A stretch of DNA of 64,000 bases from Pseudoxanthomonas daejeonensis (GTDB lineage: Bacteria; Pseudomonadota; Gammaproteobacteria; Xanthomonadales; Xanthomonadaceae), in NCBI RefSeq assembly GCF_010093205.1, contig NZ_PDWN01000003.1, positions 248,001 to 312,000 of the forward strand. The letters are read 5' to 3'. Both the position numbers and the translations under genes were made by a program. How positions within the stretch are numbered: the first letter of the stretch is position 1; each line of letters opens with the position of its first letter. Shown here one piece after another: positions 1 to 9,464 of this stretch. The notes under the pieces were generated by a model. It ran no database searches, had not been told where the DNA came from, and saw nothing but the letters and a program-made list of their open reading frames with translations.

Positions 1-110
1 GCAGGTCCATGAAGGTTTCCCCGGCAACAGGCGTCCAGTATGCACGACCCCGCTTGCCCGCCGGCAGGCGCGGGGATAGTCTGCGCGCGACGGCATACCG
101 AGGGAGCGGC

Positions 111-758
111 ATGACCATCCGCGTTTTTCTGGTGGACGACCATGCGCTGGTCAGGACCGGCCTGCGCATGATCCTGTCGGCTCAGCCCGACATCGAGATC
201 CTCGGCGAAGCCGAGTGCGGCGAGGACGCATTGCCGCTGATCCGCAAGCTCAAGCCCGACGTGGTGCTGTGCGACCTGCACCTGCCCGGTATCAGTGGCC
301 TGGAAGTGACCGAACGCATCATTCGCGGGCGGGTGGGTTGCCGCGTGGTGATCGTATCGGTGCTCGAGGATGGACCCTTGCCCAAGCGCCTGCTCGACGT
401 CGGTGCATCCGGATACGTCGGCAAGGGCGGCGATGCGCTCGAACTGCTCAGCGCGGTGCGGGACGCTGCGCGCGGCAAGCGCTACCTGGGCAGCAGCATC
501 GCCCAGAACATGGCCTTGGCCAGCGTAGGCGGAGAGGTCTCGCCGTTCGACGGGTTGTCGCCCCGTGAGCTGGAAGTGGCGATGCTGCTGGTGCAGGGCA
601 TCCGCCAGGACATGATCGCGCAGCGCCTGAGCCTGAGCCCGAAGACGATCAACACGCACAAGTCGCGCCTGTTCGAGAAGGTCGGCGTGCAGGACAACAT
701 CGCCCTGGCGCGCCTGGCGGCGCGCTATGGCTTGATGGATCCGGCGACCACGATCTAA
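111..758 (+). CDS. GacA/UvrY-type response regulator
   Basis: Two-component response regulator of the NarL/FixJ (LuxR-HTH) class, 215 aa. The receiver domain fills about residues 1-120, with the acidic pair D9/D10, phosphoacceptor D55 in VVLCDLHLPG, and a conserved lysine near residue 105. The C-terminal LuxR-type helix-turn-helix (about 149-205) includes LSPRELEVAMLLVQG and LSPKTINTHKSRLFEK. Length and sequence resemble GacA/UvrY, which activates regulatory RNAs in the Gac/Rsm cascade; the partner kinase is not in the window. The ATG at 111 follows an AGGGAG at 101-106. An upstream in-frame ATG at 9 would add a non-conserved arginine-rich extension and is rejected. It converges with rne. Family confidence is high; orthology to gacA is inferred. 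Confidence 0.88.
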   Translation: MTIRVFLVDDHALVRTGLRMILSAQPDIEILGEAECGEDALPLIRKLKPDVVLCDLHLPGISGLEVTERIIRGRVGCRVVIVSVLEDGPLPKRLLDVGASGYVGKGGDALELLSAVRDAARGKRYLGSSIAQNMALASVGGEVSPFDGLSPRELEVAMLLVQGIRQDMIAQRLSLSPKTINTHKSRLFEKVGVQDNIALARLAARYGLMDPATTI

Positions 759-788
759 GCGCGCGCGGCGCGCGGCGCGCGAATGCCG

Positions 789-816
789 ACATCCTCCCGC
801 GTCTGCGGGAGGATGT
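789..816. terminator. Bidirectional hairpin between gacA-like gene and rne
   Basis: Perfect 12-bp inverted repeat (789-800 and 805-816) with a 4-nt loop, lying between two convergent genes. There is no T-run on either side, so it may terminate inefficiently or act as a 3' RNA-stabilising stem. A GCGCGCGG tandem tract (759-781) precedes it. Confidence 0.6.
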
Positions 817-828
817 TCCAACGATCAG

Positions 829-3800
829 TCAGACCTGCTGGCGGGGCTGCTCGTCGTCGGGTCCAGCAGTGTCGGCATCGGCGGTCGTCATGCCCGGCGC
901 ATCCGCTTCGGCATCGACATCCGCCTGTGCGGCGGCATCGGCCACGACCGTCGCGGTCGTCTCCCCGGCGGAAACCTGGTCGAACAGGCCGGCCGTGGTC
1001 GGGAACGAAGTGGTCGCCGGGGTCTGCGGCTCGGCCTGCACCACGGGATCGATGGGGCCGGCGACGATGGCCGCGTCCTCTTCGATCGGTGCATGCGCGG
1101 GCACGACGGGCACGACGGGCGCGGCGGCTTCGACGGCAACCGCGATCGCAGCGGCTTCGGCGGGGGCAGCGACTTCATCCACCGGCGCCGGTTCCGCTGC
1201 GGCGGCGATCGCCGCGGCACTCGCCGGTGCGGCCGCAACGACCTCTTCGGCTTCGTGCGGGACCGCAGAGACTTCGGCCGCGGGCGTTTCCGCACTCGTC
1301 GCCACATGGGCAGGTGCGACGGTGCTTGCGTCCTTCACCGCGGTCGCGGGCGCTTCGACGGCAGCAGTCTCGACGACGGGAGCGGGGGCCACCACTGGCG
1401 CGGCGGGCGCGACGATATCGTCGAAATCGAACTCGGGCTGGCCGGCATGGGCCACCGTCGCGGCGTTCGCATCGCCGGACCGGGTAGTGTCCTCCCCAGA
1501 CGCGACGTCGTCCTCGCCGTTGTCGTCGAGGTCGTCACCCGACTCGTTGCCAGCTTCGTCGGCCAGTACGCCGGCGGCCTCGCCACCACGACGGCGACGG
1601 CGACCACCCCGGCGACCGCGACGGCGGCGGCTGCCGCCATCGGACGTCGCGGCATCACCGGCCTCGGCATCGATGCCGGTCGTGGCCTCGCCGGCGGCGA
1701 CCTGCGCGGTCGTCTCGACCGCGGGCACGCCCTCGGCGAGCGCAGCCACGGCGGCCGGTGCGACCACGGCGGTCAATGCGACCTCCGCAGCCGTCTCGGA
1801 CTGGGCCGGCGTCGTGCGCGGCGCGTCATCGCTGCGCGGACGCGGCGGGTTCTGCTGCGCGGGCTTGCTGGTGTCGACGCTTTCGGTGACCGGCTTCTTC
1901 TCACGCGGCGGCTTCTGCTGCTGCGGCTGGCGGTTGCCGGGTTGCTGCGTGGCGGCCTGGCCGCTGGCACCACCCTTCTGCTGCTGCGGCTGGCGTTCCT
2001 GGCGCTCCTGCTTCTGCGGCTGCTGGGCATTGCCGCCCTTGGCCTGCGCGTTGCCACGCTGCTTCTGCTGCGGGTTGCCGCGGTTGTCGCGCTGGCCGCC
2101 GCCTTCGTTGCGCCCGTCGCGGCGAGCGCGGTCATTGCGATCACCACGGTCGCTGCGGTTGCCACGGCCATCGCCCTGTCGTTCCGGGGAGGGCGCAGTG
2201 GCGACATCGCCGCCGCCGAACAGTCGCTTGAAGAAGCCGACGACGCCGCCAGCGGCGGGCGCCGGTGCGGGCGCACGGGGTGCCGGAGCTGCTGCGACCG
2301 GGGCCGGTGCTTCTTCGCGCTCTTCGCGAACCGGTGCCGGGCGCGGCGGGGCCACGCGGGTCACCGCCGGCGGTGGCGGGATGTTGAGCTGGGCCTTGGT
2401 CAGGGCGTGCACCGGCAGCTTGCGCGGGGTGCCGCGCTGGTAGCTCGGCTTGCCGCTTTCCTCGCCGAGCTCGTTCTCGCGCAGGCGGGTGACTTCGTAG
2501 TGCGGGGTGTGCAGCTGCTCGTCGGCGACGATGATGATCGGCGCGTCATGGCGCTGCTCGATCTCACGCAGCGCGCCGCGCTTCTCGTTGAGCAGGAAGT
2601 TGGCGATCTCCACCGGGGCCTGGACCAGCACCTGCCCGGTGTTCTCCTTCATCGCGTGCTCTTCGGCGACGCGGATGATCGACAGCGACAGCGATTCGAC
2701 GCTGCGCATGCGGCCGTGGCCTTCGCAGCGCGGGCAGACGATCTGGCTGGACTCGCCCAGGCTGGCGCGCAGGCGCTGCCGGCTCATCTCCATCAGGCCG
2801 AAGCGCGAGATGCGGCCCAGCTGGACGCGGGCGCGGTCGTACTTGAGCGAACCCTGCAGGCGGTCCTCGACCGCGCGCTGGTGCTTGGACGAGGACATGT
2901 CGATGAAGTCGATCACCACCAGGCCGCCCAGGTCGCGCAGGCGCAGCTGGCGGGCCACTTCCTCGGCCGCTTCCAGGTTGGTGTGGAACGCGGTCTCCTC
3001 GATGTCGCCGCCCTTGGTGGCGCGCGCGGAGTTGACGTCGATCGCCGTCAGCGCTTCGGTCTGGTCGATCACCAGCGCGCCGCCGGAGGGCAGGCGGATG
3101 GTGCGCTCGTAGGCGTTCTCGATCTGCGACTCGATCTGGAAGCGGTTGAAGAGCGGGATGTCGTCCTTGTAGTGCTTGAGCTTGCGCAGGGTCTGCGGCA
3201 TCACCTGTTCCATGAACAGGCGCGCATCCTGGTACATCTCCTCGGTGTCGACCAGGATCTCGCCGACGTCGGCGCGCAGGTAGTCGCGCAGGGCGCGGAT
3301 GATCAGCCGCGACTCCTGGTAGATCAGGAACGGGGCCGGCTTGCTCAGCGCGGCCTCGGCGATCGCGCGCCAGGCGGCCAGCAGGTAGTCCAGGTCCCAC
3401 TGCAGCTCTTCGGCATCGCGGCCGACGCCGGCGGTGCGGATGATCACGCCCATGTCGTCGGGGATGTTCAGCGCGTCCATGGCGCGCTTGAGCTCGGCCC
3501 GGTCCTCGCCCTCGATCCGGCGCGAGACGCCGCCGGCGGTCGGTGAATTGGGCATCAGCACCATGTAGCGGCCGGCCAGCGAGATGAACGTGGTCAGCGC
3601 CGCGCCCTTGTTGCCGCGCTCGTCCTTGTCGATCTGGACGACCACTTCCTGGCCTTCGCGCAGCAGCTCGCGGATGCCGGCCTTGTTCGGGTCGACCCCG
3701 GCCTGGAAGTAGTCGCGGGAGATTTCCTTGAGCGGCAGGAAGCCGTGGCGCTCGGCGCCGTATTCGACGAAGGCCGCCTCAAGCGACGGCTCGAGCCGGG

Positions 3801-3939
3801 TGATGCGGCCCTTGTAGATGTTGGACTTCTTCTGTTCCTTCGACGGCTGTTCGATGTCGATGTCGTACAGGTTCTGGCCGTCGACGATGGCCACGCGCAG
3901 TTCTTCGGCCTGCGTGGCGTTGATGAGCATTCGCTTCAT
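829..3939 (-). CDS. rne: Ribonuclease E
   Basis: Essential endoribonuclease and scaffold of the RNA degradosome, 1036 aa. The catalytic half (about 1-500) has the S1 domain with [15 protein letters not shown], DNase I-like active-site aspartates D301 (ALTAIDVNS) and D344 (VVIDFIDM), and the zinc-link CPRC at C402/C405. These positions are almost those of the E. coli enzyme. The C-terminal half is a low-complexity scaffold rich in Q/N/R, then Ala/Pro/Glu, with an arginine-rich RNA-binding block ([16 protein letters not shown]). The ATG at 3939 ([10 protein letters not shown]) follows GAGGAA; a 16-residue upstream extension is dismissed. The scaffold's composition produces long spurious reading frames on the other strand. 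The long structured leader upstream suggests autoregulation. Confidence 0.97.
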   Translation of the reverse strand: MKRMLINATQAEELRVAIVDGQNLYDIDIEQPSKEQKKSNIYKGRITRLEPSLEAAFVEYGAERHGFLPLKEISRDYFQAGVDPNKAGIRELLREGQEVVVQIDKDERGNKGAALTTFISLAGRYMVLMPNSPTAGGVSRRIEGEDRAELKRAMDALNIPDDMGVIIRTAGVGRDAEELQWDLDYLLAAWRAIAEAALSKPAPFLIYQESRLIIRALRDYLRADVGEILVDTEEMYQDARLFMEQVMPQTLRKLKHYKDDIPLFNRFQIESQIENAYERTIRLPSGGALVIDQTEALTAIDVNSARATKGGDIEETAFHTNLEAAEEVARQLRLRDLGGLVVIDFIDMSSSKHQRAVEDRLQGSLKYDRARVQLGRISRFGLMEMSRQRLRASLGESSQIVCPRCEGHGRMRSVESLSLSIIRVAEEHAMKENTGQVLVQAPVEIANFLLNEKRGALREIEQRHDAPIIIVADEQLHTPHYEVTRLRENELGEESGKPSYQRGTPRKLPVHALTKAQLNIPPPPAVTRVAPPRPAPVREEREEAPAPVAAAPAPRAPAPAPAAGGVVGFFKRLFGGGDVATAPSPERQGDGRGNRSDRGDRNDRARRDGRNEGGGQRDNRGNPQQKQRGNAQAKGGNAQQPQKQERQERQPQQQKGGASGQAATQQPGNRQPQQQKPPREKKPVTESVDTSKPAQQNPPRPRSDDAPRTTPAQSETAAEVALTAVVAPAAVAALAEGVPAVETTAQVAAGEATTGIDAEAGDAATSDGGSRRRRGRRGGRRRRRGGEAAGVLADEAGNESGDDLDDNGEDDVASGEDTTRSGDANAATVAHAGQPEFDFDDIVAPAAPVVAPAPVVETAAVEAPATAVKDASTVAPAHVATSAETPAAEVSAVPHEAEEVVAAAPASAAAIAAAAEPAPVDEVAAPAEAAAIAVAVEAAAPVVPVVPAHAPIEEDAAIVAGPIDPVVQAEPQTPATTSFPTTAGLFDQVSAGETTATVVADAAAQADVDAEADAPGMTTADADTAGPDDEQPRQQV

Positions 3940-4367
3940 GGTGCGTTCCTCGCGCGCTCTACCGCGCGGAACGCCGGGCGTTCGCACTCTGGAATCCCAC
4001 CTGTCCGCTCGGGGGAGCAGGGGTGGCGGGTTTCGCCGTCCGTCGCGCTGGGCGCGGTCCGGGCGGATCCTGGTTTCCAGCGCTGCAACACCACGGCGGG
4101 CCGCGGGAGCGCTTTGCTATTGGGTGTCTTCAATGGGTACAGCGGGCCGGCGGCGCGGACGCCACGCGGGACATGTTCAGCAACCGGTGCTCTGACCCAC
4201 CGGGCCATGGCCGGGTCTGCCTGCAAGCCGCTAACATGGCCGCCCCTGGGGCGGTGGCCGCGCACTGTGCCGGGATCGCGGGAAGCCCGGGCTTCTGGCC
4301 CTGCAACTTCTTCCAGCGGAATCAAACCCTTACATCGCCGGCCGAGTCTAACAGAATTAACAAGTCA
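3940..4367. promoter_or_regulatory. Divergent rne/rluC intergenic region with structured rne leader
   Basis: 428 bases without a gene between rne (minus) and rluC (plus). The rne-proximal 100 bases, read as rne leader, fold into several hairpins. One has a GAACGC/GCGTTC stem about 30 nt before the start codon. A larger one around 3997-4030 is built from CCACC/GGTGG and GCTC/GAGC arms. E. coli rne autoregulates through leader hairpins; a comparable role here is inference. The rluC-proximal side is AT-richer (4318-4367), but I see no convincing -35/-10 pair and no Shine-Dalgarno sequence. Confidence 0.45.
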
Positions 4368-5342
4368 ATGACCGACCCCCAACCTGCCAAGTCCGCTGCC
4401 CGCACCGTGAAGGTTCCGGAGGACCGCGATGGCCAGCGGCTGGACAACTTCCTGCTCGGCCAGCTCAAGGGCGCGCCGCGCAGCCTGGTCTACAAGCTGG
4501 TCCGCAGCGGCCAGGTCCGGGTCAACGGCGGGCGGGCCAAGGCCGAGCGCAAGCTCGTGGCCGGCGAAGAGGTCCGCATCCCGCCGCTGCGTCTGGAGGG
4601 CGAAGCCGAACGCGGCACGCCCGCGCCGGGCCTGCTGCAGCGGATCGAGGCGGCCATCGTGTTCGAGGACGCACGCCTGCTGGCCCTGGACAAGCCGTCC
4701 GGGGTGGCCAGCCATGGCGGCAGCGGCATCTCCTTCGGCGCCATCGAGACCCTGCGTGCGCTGCGCCCGGGCCAGACGCTCGAGCTGGTCCATCGCCTGG
4801 ACCGGGACACCTCGGGGGTCCTGATCGTGGCCAAGAAGCGCTCGGCGCTGACCGAGATGCAGGCGCTCATGCGTGAAGGCAGCCGCGAGGGCGGGGCGGG
4901 CCGCGGCATCCGCAAGCGCTACCTGACCCTGCTCACCGGGCGGATGCCGGATGGGACCCTGAGCGTGGACGCGCCGCTGCACGTGGGCCTGCGCCAGGGC
5001 GGGGAGCGGCATGTCCAGGTCGATCCCGACGGCAAGCCTTCGACGAGCCACTTCAAGGTCCTGGAGCGGCGCGGCGGCCAATCCTATTGCGAGGTGCGCA
5101 TCGACACCGGCCGCACCCACCAGATCCGTGTGCACGCCCAGCACCTGGGACACCCGGTGGCGGGCGACGACAAGTACGGCGATCCGGAGGCCAACAAGCG
5201 CCTGCGCGACAAGGCCGGCCTGCGCCGGCTGTTCCTGCACGCCGCCTCGCTGGAGTTCGCCCTCGATGACGGGCGCACACCCTACACGATCAGTGCGCCG
5301 ATCGCTCCCGAGCTGCGCGAGGTGCTGGACCGGCTGGCCTAG
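4368..5342 (+). CDS. rluC: 23S rRNA pseudouridine synthase RluC
   Basis: Large-subunit rRNA pseudouridine synthase, 324 aa; RluC modifies U955, U2504 and U2580 in E. coli. An S4 RNA-binding domain (about 21-80, QRLDNFLLGQLKGAPRSLVYKLV) precedes the RluA-family catalytic domain, with HRLDRDTSG at 142-150 and catalytic D145. RTHQIRVHAQHLGHP and the C-terminal LFLHAASLEF are typical. Divergent pairing with rne is the usual location in gammaproteobacteria and supports RluC over RluD. The ATG at 4368 lacks a clear Shine-Dalgarno sequence. It ends 10 bases before the convergent zupT stop. Confidence 0.95.
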   Translation: MTDPQPAKSAARTVKVPEDRDGQRLDNFLLGQLKGAPRSLVYKLVRSGQVRVNGGRAKAERKLVAGEEVRIPPLRLEGEAERGTPAPGLLQRIEAAIVFEDARLLALDKPSGVASHGGSGISFGAIETLRALRPGQTLELVHRLDRDTSGVLIVAKKRSALTEMQALMREGSREGGAGRGIRKRYLTLLTGRMPDGTLSVDAPLHVGLRQGGERHVQVDPDGKPSTSHFKVLERRGGQSYCEVRIDTGRTHQIRVHAQHLGHPVAGDDKYGDPEANKRLRDKAGLRRLFLHAASLEFALDDGRTPYTISAPIAPELREVLDRLA

Positions 5343-5352
5343 GGCGCGCCCC

Positions 5353-6162
5353 TTACCACTTGAACAGCACCAGGCTCAGCGCCAGCACGCCCATGCCGCT
5401 GACCAGGCCATACACGGTCTCGTGGCCCTTGGCGTAGCGCTTGGCCGCCGGCAACAGTTCGTCGATGGCCAGGAACACCATCACACCGGCGATCAGGCCG
5501 AACACCATGCCGAACACCGCATCGGTCAGGTAGTTGGACAGCAGCGCGAAACCGATCACCGCGCCCACCGGCTCGGCCAGCCCCGACAGCAGGCTGGCGA
5601 TGAAGGCGTATCCCTTTTTGCCGGTGGCGAAATACACCGGGATCGCGATGGCGATGCCTTCGGGAATGTTGTGGATCGCGATGGCCAGGGCCAGCGGCAG
5701 GCCGACGGCCGGATTGCCCAGGGTCGCGAAGAACGTCGCCAGGCCCTCGGGGAAATTGTGCGCGGTGATCGCGACCGCGGTCATCAGGCCGACGCGGCGG
5801 ATGTATTCGCGGTTGTGTTCGCGCAGGGCGGGGTCGTCGCTGGCCAGGGTGTCGTGCGGGTTGGGCACCAGCATGTCGATCACCATGATCAGCAGCAGGC
5901 CGGCCAGGAACGCGAACGTGGCAAAGGTAAAGCCCAGCCGCGTGTCGTAGGCCAGGGTGAACGACGCGACCGCCTTGCTGAAGATTTCGGTGAGCGACAC
6001 GTAGACCATCGCGCCGCCGGCGAAGGCCAGGCCGAAGGCGAGTAGCCGTGGATTGGGCCCGCGCGCGAACACCACCAGCAACCCGCCCAGCCCGGTAGCC
6101 AGCCCCGCGGCCAGCGTTACCGCCAGCGCGATCAGGATCGCGGAGGTCGAGGGGTCATGCAT
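5353..6162 (-). CDS. zupT: Zinc transporter ZupT (ZIP family)
   Basis: Inner-membrane divalent metal importer of the ZIP family, 269 aa, with about eight hydrophobic segments. Metal-site motifs HNFPEG and HNIPEG occur in consecutive helices (TAHNFPEGLATF and AIAIHNIPEGIAIAIP), as in bacterial ZupT. The cytoplasmic loop around residues 100-120 (NPHDTLASDDPALREHN) carries histidines. Length matches the family. It is probably the last gene of a minus-strand group phhB-lipoprotein-zupT, with a 32-base gap to the lipoprotein gene. Confidence 0.93.
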   Translation of the reverse strand: MHDPSTSAILIALAVTLAAGLATGLGGLLVVFARGPNPRLLAFGLAFAGGAMVYVSLTEIFSKAVASFTLAYDTRLGFTFATFAFLAGLLLIMVIDMLVPNPHDTLASDDPALREHNREYIRRVGLMTAVAITAHNFPEGLATFFATLGNPAVGLPLALAIAIHNIPEGIAIAIPVYFATGKKGYAFIASLLSGLAEPVGAVIGFALLSNYLTDAVFGMVFGLIAGVMVFLAIDELLPAAKRYAKGHETVYGLVSGMGVLALSLVLFKW

Positions 6163-6194
6163 GCGCGTGCATCCTCATCCGTGAGTGGCCGCGC

Positions 6195-6611
6195 TCAGGT
6201 CGGCGAGCGGCCGGCGTCCAGTGCGAAGCAGGCGTCGGGGCGCACCGCCGGCGCGGTGAAGTTCACGGGCACCTGGATGGTCTGCGCCACCGGCTGGCCG
6301 GCGCGCGTGGCCGGGCGGAATTTCCAGCCCTGTACCGACTCCTTCGCCAGCCGGTCCAGGTCGTCGTTGCCGCTGCCGCGCACCAGGTCGATCCGGGTCG
6401 GCGTGCCGGCGGTGCCGACCTCGACCTCCAGCAGGGCCTGGCCGCCGATACCGGCGCAGGCCAGTGCCATCGGGTATTCCGGTGGCGGGGTGTCGATCGC
6501 GGCGATCTGGGTCGGCGCCGGCACGGGTTCGGCCGGGGGCGTGCTGCCGCCGCAGCCCGCCAGCAGCGAGGCGAGGAGGAATGCGGACAACAGGAAGATC
6601 GGACGGGCCAT
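6195..6611 (-). CDS. Lipoprotein with TonB C-terminal-like domain
   Basis: 138-aa predicted lipoprotein: signal peptide plus lipobox LLAGC (Cys about residue 20), then a short proline-rich linker, then a TonB-C-type fold (about 45-120). That fold is recognised from PPPEYPMALACAGIGGQALLEVEVGTAGTP and the later AKESVQGWKFRPA. Unlike true TonB it has no N-terminal membrane anchor suited to ExbB/D, so it is probably a lipid-anchored TonB-domain protein, not an energy transducer. It ends 32 bases before zupT and begins three bases after phhB ends, so all three are probably cotranscribed. Function unknown. Confidence 0.75.
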   Translation of the reverse strand: MARPIFLLSAFLLASLLAGCGGSTPPAEPVPAPTQIAAIDTPPPEYPMALACAGIGGQALLEVEVGTAGTPTRIDLVRGSGNDDLDRLAKESVQGWKFRPATRAGQPVAQTIQVPVNFTAPAVRPDACFALDAGRSPT

Positions 6612-6614
6612 GGT

Positions 6615-6959
6615 TCAGTCCTCCAGCAGGGTCGCGGCGCGTGCCGCGCAGATGAAGTCGTTCTCGCTCAGGCCACCTACGTCGTGGGTGGAAAAGCGCA
6701 CGACACAGCGGTCGTAGTGCACGCCCAGGTCCGGGTGGTGGTCTTCGCGATGCGCGATCCAGGCCAGCGCGTTCACGAAGGCCATCGTGCGGTGATAGTC
6801 CTTGAAGCGGAAGGTGCGCAGTAGCGCACGGCCTTCCTCGGCCAGCTCCCAGCCCGGCACCTGCGGCATCAGCTCGGCGATGCGGGCCTGCCCCAGCCGG
6901 TGTTCGTGGCCACTGCGGGGCAGGCAGTGCGCCTGCGCGAGCGGGATGAGGTCGGACAT
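6615..6959 (-). CDS. phhB: Pterin-4a-carbinolamine dehydratase
   Basis: 114-aa enzyme that recycles the tetrahydropterin cofactor of aromatic amino-acid hydroxylases by dehydrating 4a-hydroxytetrahydrobiopterin. It is recognised by [23 protein letters not shown]-type sequence and the active-site segment [28 protein letters not shown]. Length is typical. The phenylalanine hydroxylase partner is not in the window. It is divergent from nfuA, and its ATG at 6959 follows GGGAG/CTCCC-type sequence on the minus strand. Identification is firm; the phenylalanine-catabolic role is from the family. Confidence 0.92.
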   Translation of the reverse strand: MSDLIPLAQAHCLPRSGHEHRLGQARIAELMPQVPGWELAEEGRALLRTFRFKDYHRTMAFVNALAWIAHREDHHPDLGVHYDRCVVRFSTHDVGGLSENDFICAARAATLLED

Positions 6960-7026
6960 GGGGAGCCTCCGTGGTGCCTGTCTGAACGGTCCGCGGGGCC
7001 GCTGCGGGCCGCCGCCGGGACTTGGC

Positions 7027-7032
7027 TAGAAT
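7027..7032 (+). promoter_or_regulatory. -10 element of nfuA, likely leaderless
   Basis: TAGAAT lies seven bases before the nfuA ATG (7039). A start site 6-7 bases downstream of this -10 would coincide with the start codon, giving a leaderless message. No good -35 is visible at the expected distance, and no Shine-Dalgarno sequence precedes the ATG. Confidence 0.5.
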
Positions 7033-7038
7033 ACCCGC

Positions 7039-7635
7039 ATGATCAACATCTCCGACAGCGCGCAGGCGCATTTCCGCAAGCTGGTGGAACGCGAGGCCAT
7101 CCCCGGCCTGGGCGTGCGCCTGAGTGCCATGGATCCCGGTACGTCGCGTGCCGATGCCCGCCTGGAGTTCGCCGAACCGGCCGAGCTGGCCGGCGACGAG
7201 TGGGCGATCGACTGCGATGGCTTCACGCTGTATGTCGCCGCCGACAGCGTCGGCTGGCTCGACGGTGCGGAGATCGACTATGTGTTCCAGGGCACCGGCG
7301 CGCAGCTGACGATCCGCGCGCCGAAGATCAAGGGCGAGGCGCCGGCTGATTCGGCCTCCCTGGTCGAACGCGTGCGCTGGGTGATGGAAAACGAGGTCAA
7401 TCCGCAACTGGCCTCGCATGGCGGCCGTGCCACGGTGCAGGAAGTGTCGGCCGAGGGCGTGGTCCTGTTGCGCTTCGGCGGTGGCTGCCACGGCTGCGGA
7501 ATGGCCGATGTCACCCTCAAGCAGGGCATCGAGAAGACGCTCATCGCGCGCGTGCCCGGGGTGACCGCGGTGCGCGACGCGACCGACCACGACAGCGGCT
7601 CGGCGCCGTACATGCCGCGCGGAAACGCGGCCTGA
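7039..7635 (+). CDS. nfuA: Fe-S biogenesis protein NfuA
   Basis: 198-aa iron-sulfur carrier that delivers [4Fe-4S] clusters to apo-targets. It has an N-terminal degenerate A-type domain (about 1-95, [25 protein letters not shown]) that lacks the A-type cysteines, and a C-terminal NifU-like domain (about 105-185) with CxxC at C150/C153 ([19 protein letters not shown]). This is the classic NfuA architecture and length. The ATG appears leaderless. It is followed after 4 bases by the proline-rich membrane-protein gene, so the two may be cotranscribed. Aconitases, which need [4Fe-4S] clusters, lie 15 kb away. Confidence 0.96.
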   Translation: MINISDSAQAHFRKLVEREAIPGLGVRLSAMDPGTSRADARLEFAEPAELAGDEWAIDCDGFTLYVAADSVGWLDGAEIDYVFQGTGAQLTIRAPKIKGEAPADSASLVERVRWVMENEVNPQLASHGGRATVQEVSAEGVVLLRFGGGCHGCGMADVTLKQGIEKTLIARVPGVTAVRDATDHDSGSAPYMPRGNAA

Positions 7636-7639
7636 CGCG

Positions 7640-9355
7640 GTGACGCGCGCGTCTGAAATCATCCAGGCGCTGATCGGGCGCGCACCCCCACATCCCCCCG
7701 TCGAACGCCACACGCGCATGCCCTACGGCTGGGCGCTGTGGCTGCGTTCGCTACCGCCGCTGCCGGTGCATCCGCATGCTCGCCCGGCCGAGGTCGTCGA
7801 CCTTTTGGGGGAGCGCCCGCCTGCAGCGCGCGCGCCGGGCAGGGAACTGTCGCGCTGGCCGGCCTTCTTCTCGCTTTTCCACCAGGGCTGGTTGCCACCG
7901 CCGCGCGACGAACGTCCGCTCCGCTGGTTCTCGGGTACCGGCAGCCTGGTGCTGCATGTCCTGTTCATCGCGGCGCTGGCCTGGATGGCCTACCTGCAAT
8001 CGCTGCTGCCACCGCCGCCGCCCGAGGCCGGGGGTGGCGGCGAGCGGGTGGCGATCGGCTTCATCGGCGCCGGCGATCCGGGGACGCCCCAGTCCGAGGC
8101 CCCGGCGGCATCCTCTTCGGCGACGGGTGAACCGGTTTCGGCATCCGAATCGTCCACGCCGGCCTCCACGCCGGCCGAAGCCGCCGACGAAAGCGCGTCA
8201 TCACCGCCGGTGCCCCAAGAGGTCGCCGTCGAACCTGCCCCGACGCCGCCCGCGCCCACACCGCCGCAGGTGGCGGAGGTCGCCGAGCCGGACGTGGCGG
8301 AGGTGCCCGCGGAGCAGCCGGTGCAGGTGACCGAGGTCGAACAGCCCACGATCGACTACGTGTTGCCACCTGCCACGCCGCGCGAGGTCACCGCGCCGGC
8401 GATCAGGCAACCTCAATTGCGGGAACGCGAGGTCGCGGTGGTCGAGCTGCCGGCGATCCGCACGCCGCAGGCGCGACCCGTCGACGTGCCGCTGGTCCAG
8501 CCGCGCGAGCTGCAGTTGCGCACGCGCGAGGTCAACGAGCCGCTGCCGCAGGTTGCGCTGAAGCCGGTGACGGTCGAGGTGCCGCAGGTCCAGCCCCGGC
8601 TGCGGCAGGCGCCGGAATCCACCGTCCGCGAGCGCGAGCTGGCGATGCCATCACCGCCGGCGCCCGCGCCCGCCGCGGCACCCGCATCCGCGCCTGCGAC
8701 CACTCCAGCCGCAGCGCCTGCGACCGCCGCACAGGCCGGCGGCGCACCGCCGGGCATGCCGACAGGACCGGCCGCCGCGCCGCGTGCGACCTCCGGCGGT
8801 GCCTCGCCGGCGGCGTCCCCGCGTCCGGCCCCGGGCAGTGGTTGGGACAGTCCGGTCGCCGGCGACGACTGGGGCCAGGCCCGTTCCGGCCAAGCGCGGC
8901 CGGGCGGCGCACCGGGGCTGTTCGATGGCGACGGCCGGGTTCGCCTGCCGGGCGAAGGCGCCGGGCAGGGGCCGGGCCCGGCGGCGGGCGAGGGCATGGC
9001 CGAACGTGGCGCGCCGGGCAGCGACAGCGACCGCTGGACCCGCGACCGGATCGACCAGTCGGGAACCTGGCTGAAGCGGCCGCCATACGACTACGAACCC
9101 ACCAGCTTCGACCGCTTCTGGGTACCCAACGAGTCGCTGTTGGCCGAATGGGTACGCAAGGGCATGAAATCGGTGGCGATCCCGATTCCCGGCACCGGCA
9201 AGAAGATCAATTGCATGATCTCGGTGCTGCAACTTGGCGGTGGTTGCGGCATCAGCGATCCCGACCTCAACGAGCAGCCCGCCGACGGCAGGCCGCCACC
9301 GGACGTGCCGTTCAAGCCCGAACTCCAGGAAGACAACGGCAGCGTCAGGCCCTGA
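7640..9355 (+). CDS. Proline-rich membrane-anchored repetitive protein
   Basis: 571-aa protein of unknown function, resembling what is annotated as 'transmembrane repetitive protein' in Xanthomonas. It has about 100 residues of probable cytoplasmic N-terminus, then one membrane segment (about 103-121, LVLHVLFIAALAWMAYLQ). A long low-complexity region follows, rich in Pro/Ala/Glu (about 125-400), containing degenerate repeats around R-E-REV, VPLVQPREL and VEVPQVQPRL. The compact C-terminal domain (about 470-555) has two cysteines in KKINCMISVLQLGGGCG. The layout recalls a TonB-like periplasm-spanning anchor, but no TonB-C domain is recognised. The start is GTG at 7640, 4 bases after nfuA; an alternative ATG at 7718 is possible. 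Confidence 0.72.
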   Translation: MTRASEIIQALIGRAPPHPPVERHTRMPYGWALWLRSLPPLPVHPHARPAEVVDLLGERPPAARAPGRELSRWPAFFSLFHQGWLPPPRDERPLRWFSGTGSLVLHVLFIAALAWMAYLQSLLPPPPPEAGGGGERVAIGFIGAGDPGTPQSEAPAASSSATGEPVSASESSTPASTPAEAADESASSPPVPQEVAVEPAPTPPAPTPPQVAEVAEPDVAEVPAEQPVQVTEVEQPTIDYVLPPATPREVTAPAIRQPQLREREVAVVELPAIRTPQARPVDVPLVQPRELQLRTREVNEPLPQVALKPVTVEVPQVQPRLRQAPESTVRERELAMPSPPAPAPAAAPASAPATTPAAAPATAAQAGGAPPGMPTGPAAAPRATSGGASPAASPRPAPGSGWDSPVAGDDWGQARSGQARPGGAPGLFDGDGRVRLPGEGAGQGPGPAAGEGMAERGAPGSDSDRWTRDRIDQSGTWLKRPPYDYEPTSFDRFWVPNESLLAEWVRKGMKSVAIPIPGTGKKINCMISVLQLGGGCGISDPDLNEQPADGRPPPDVPFKPELQEDNGSVRP

Positions 9356-9464
9356 TGCGCATGCTGGCGCGTCGTCGAGCCGCGGCGAAGCTGCGGATGG
9401 GCTCCGGTCGAGAGGCGGGCATCCCTGCTAGAATCGGCGGCCGTTTTCAAGCCTGCATGCCGCC

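Noticed and set aside
759-781. GCGCGCGG tandem tract as a possible microsatellite or Z-DNA element
   Set aside because: Only about three imperfect units in very GC-rich sequence; not distinguishable from background.
1093-3546. Long plus-strand open frames antisense to rne
   Set aside because: Arg/Gly/Ala-rich translations created by the GC-rich low-complexity scaffold of RNase E; no ribosome binding site or recognisable domain.
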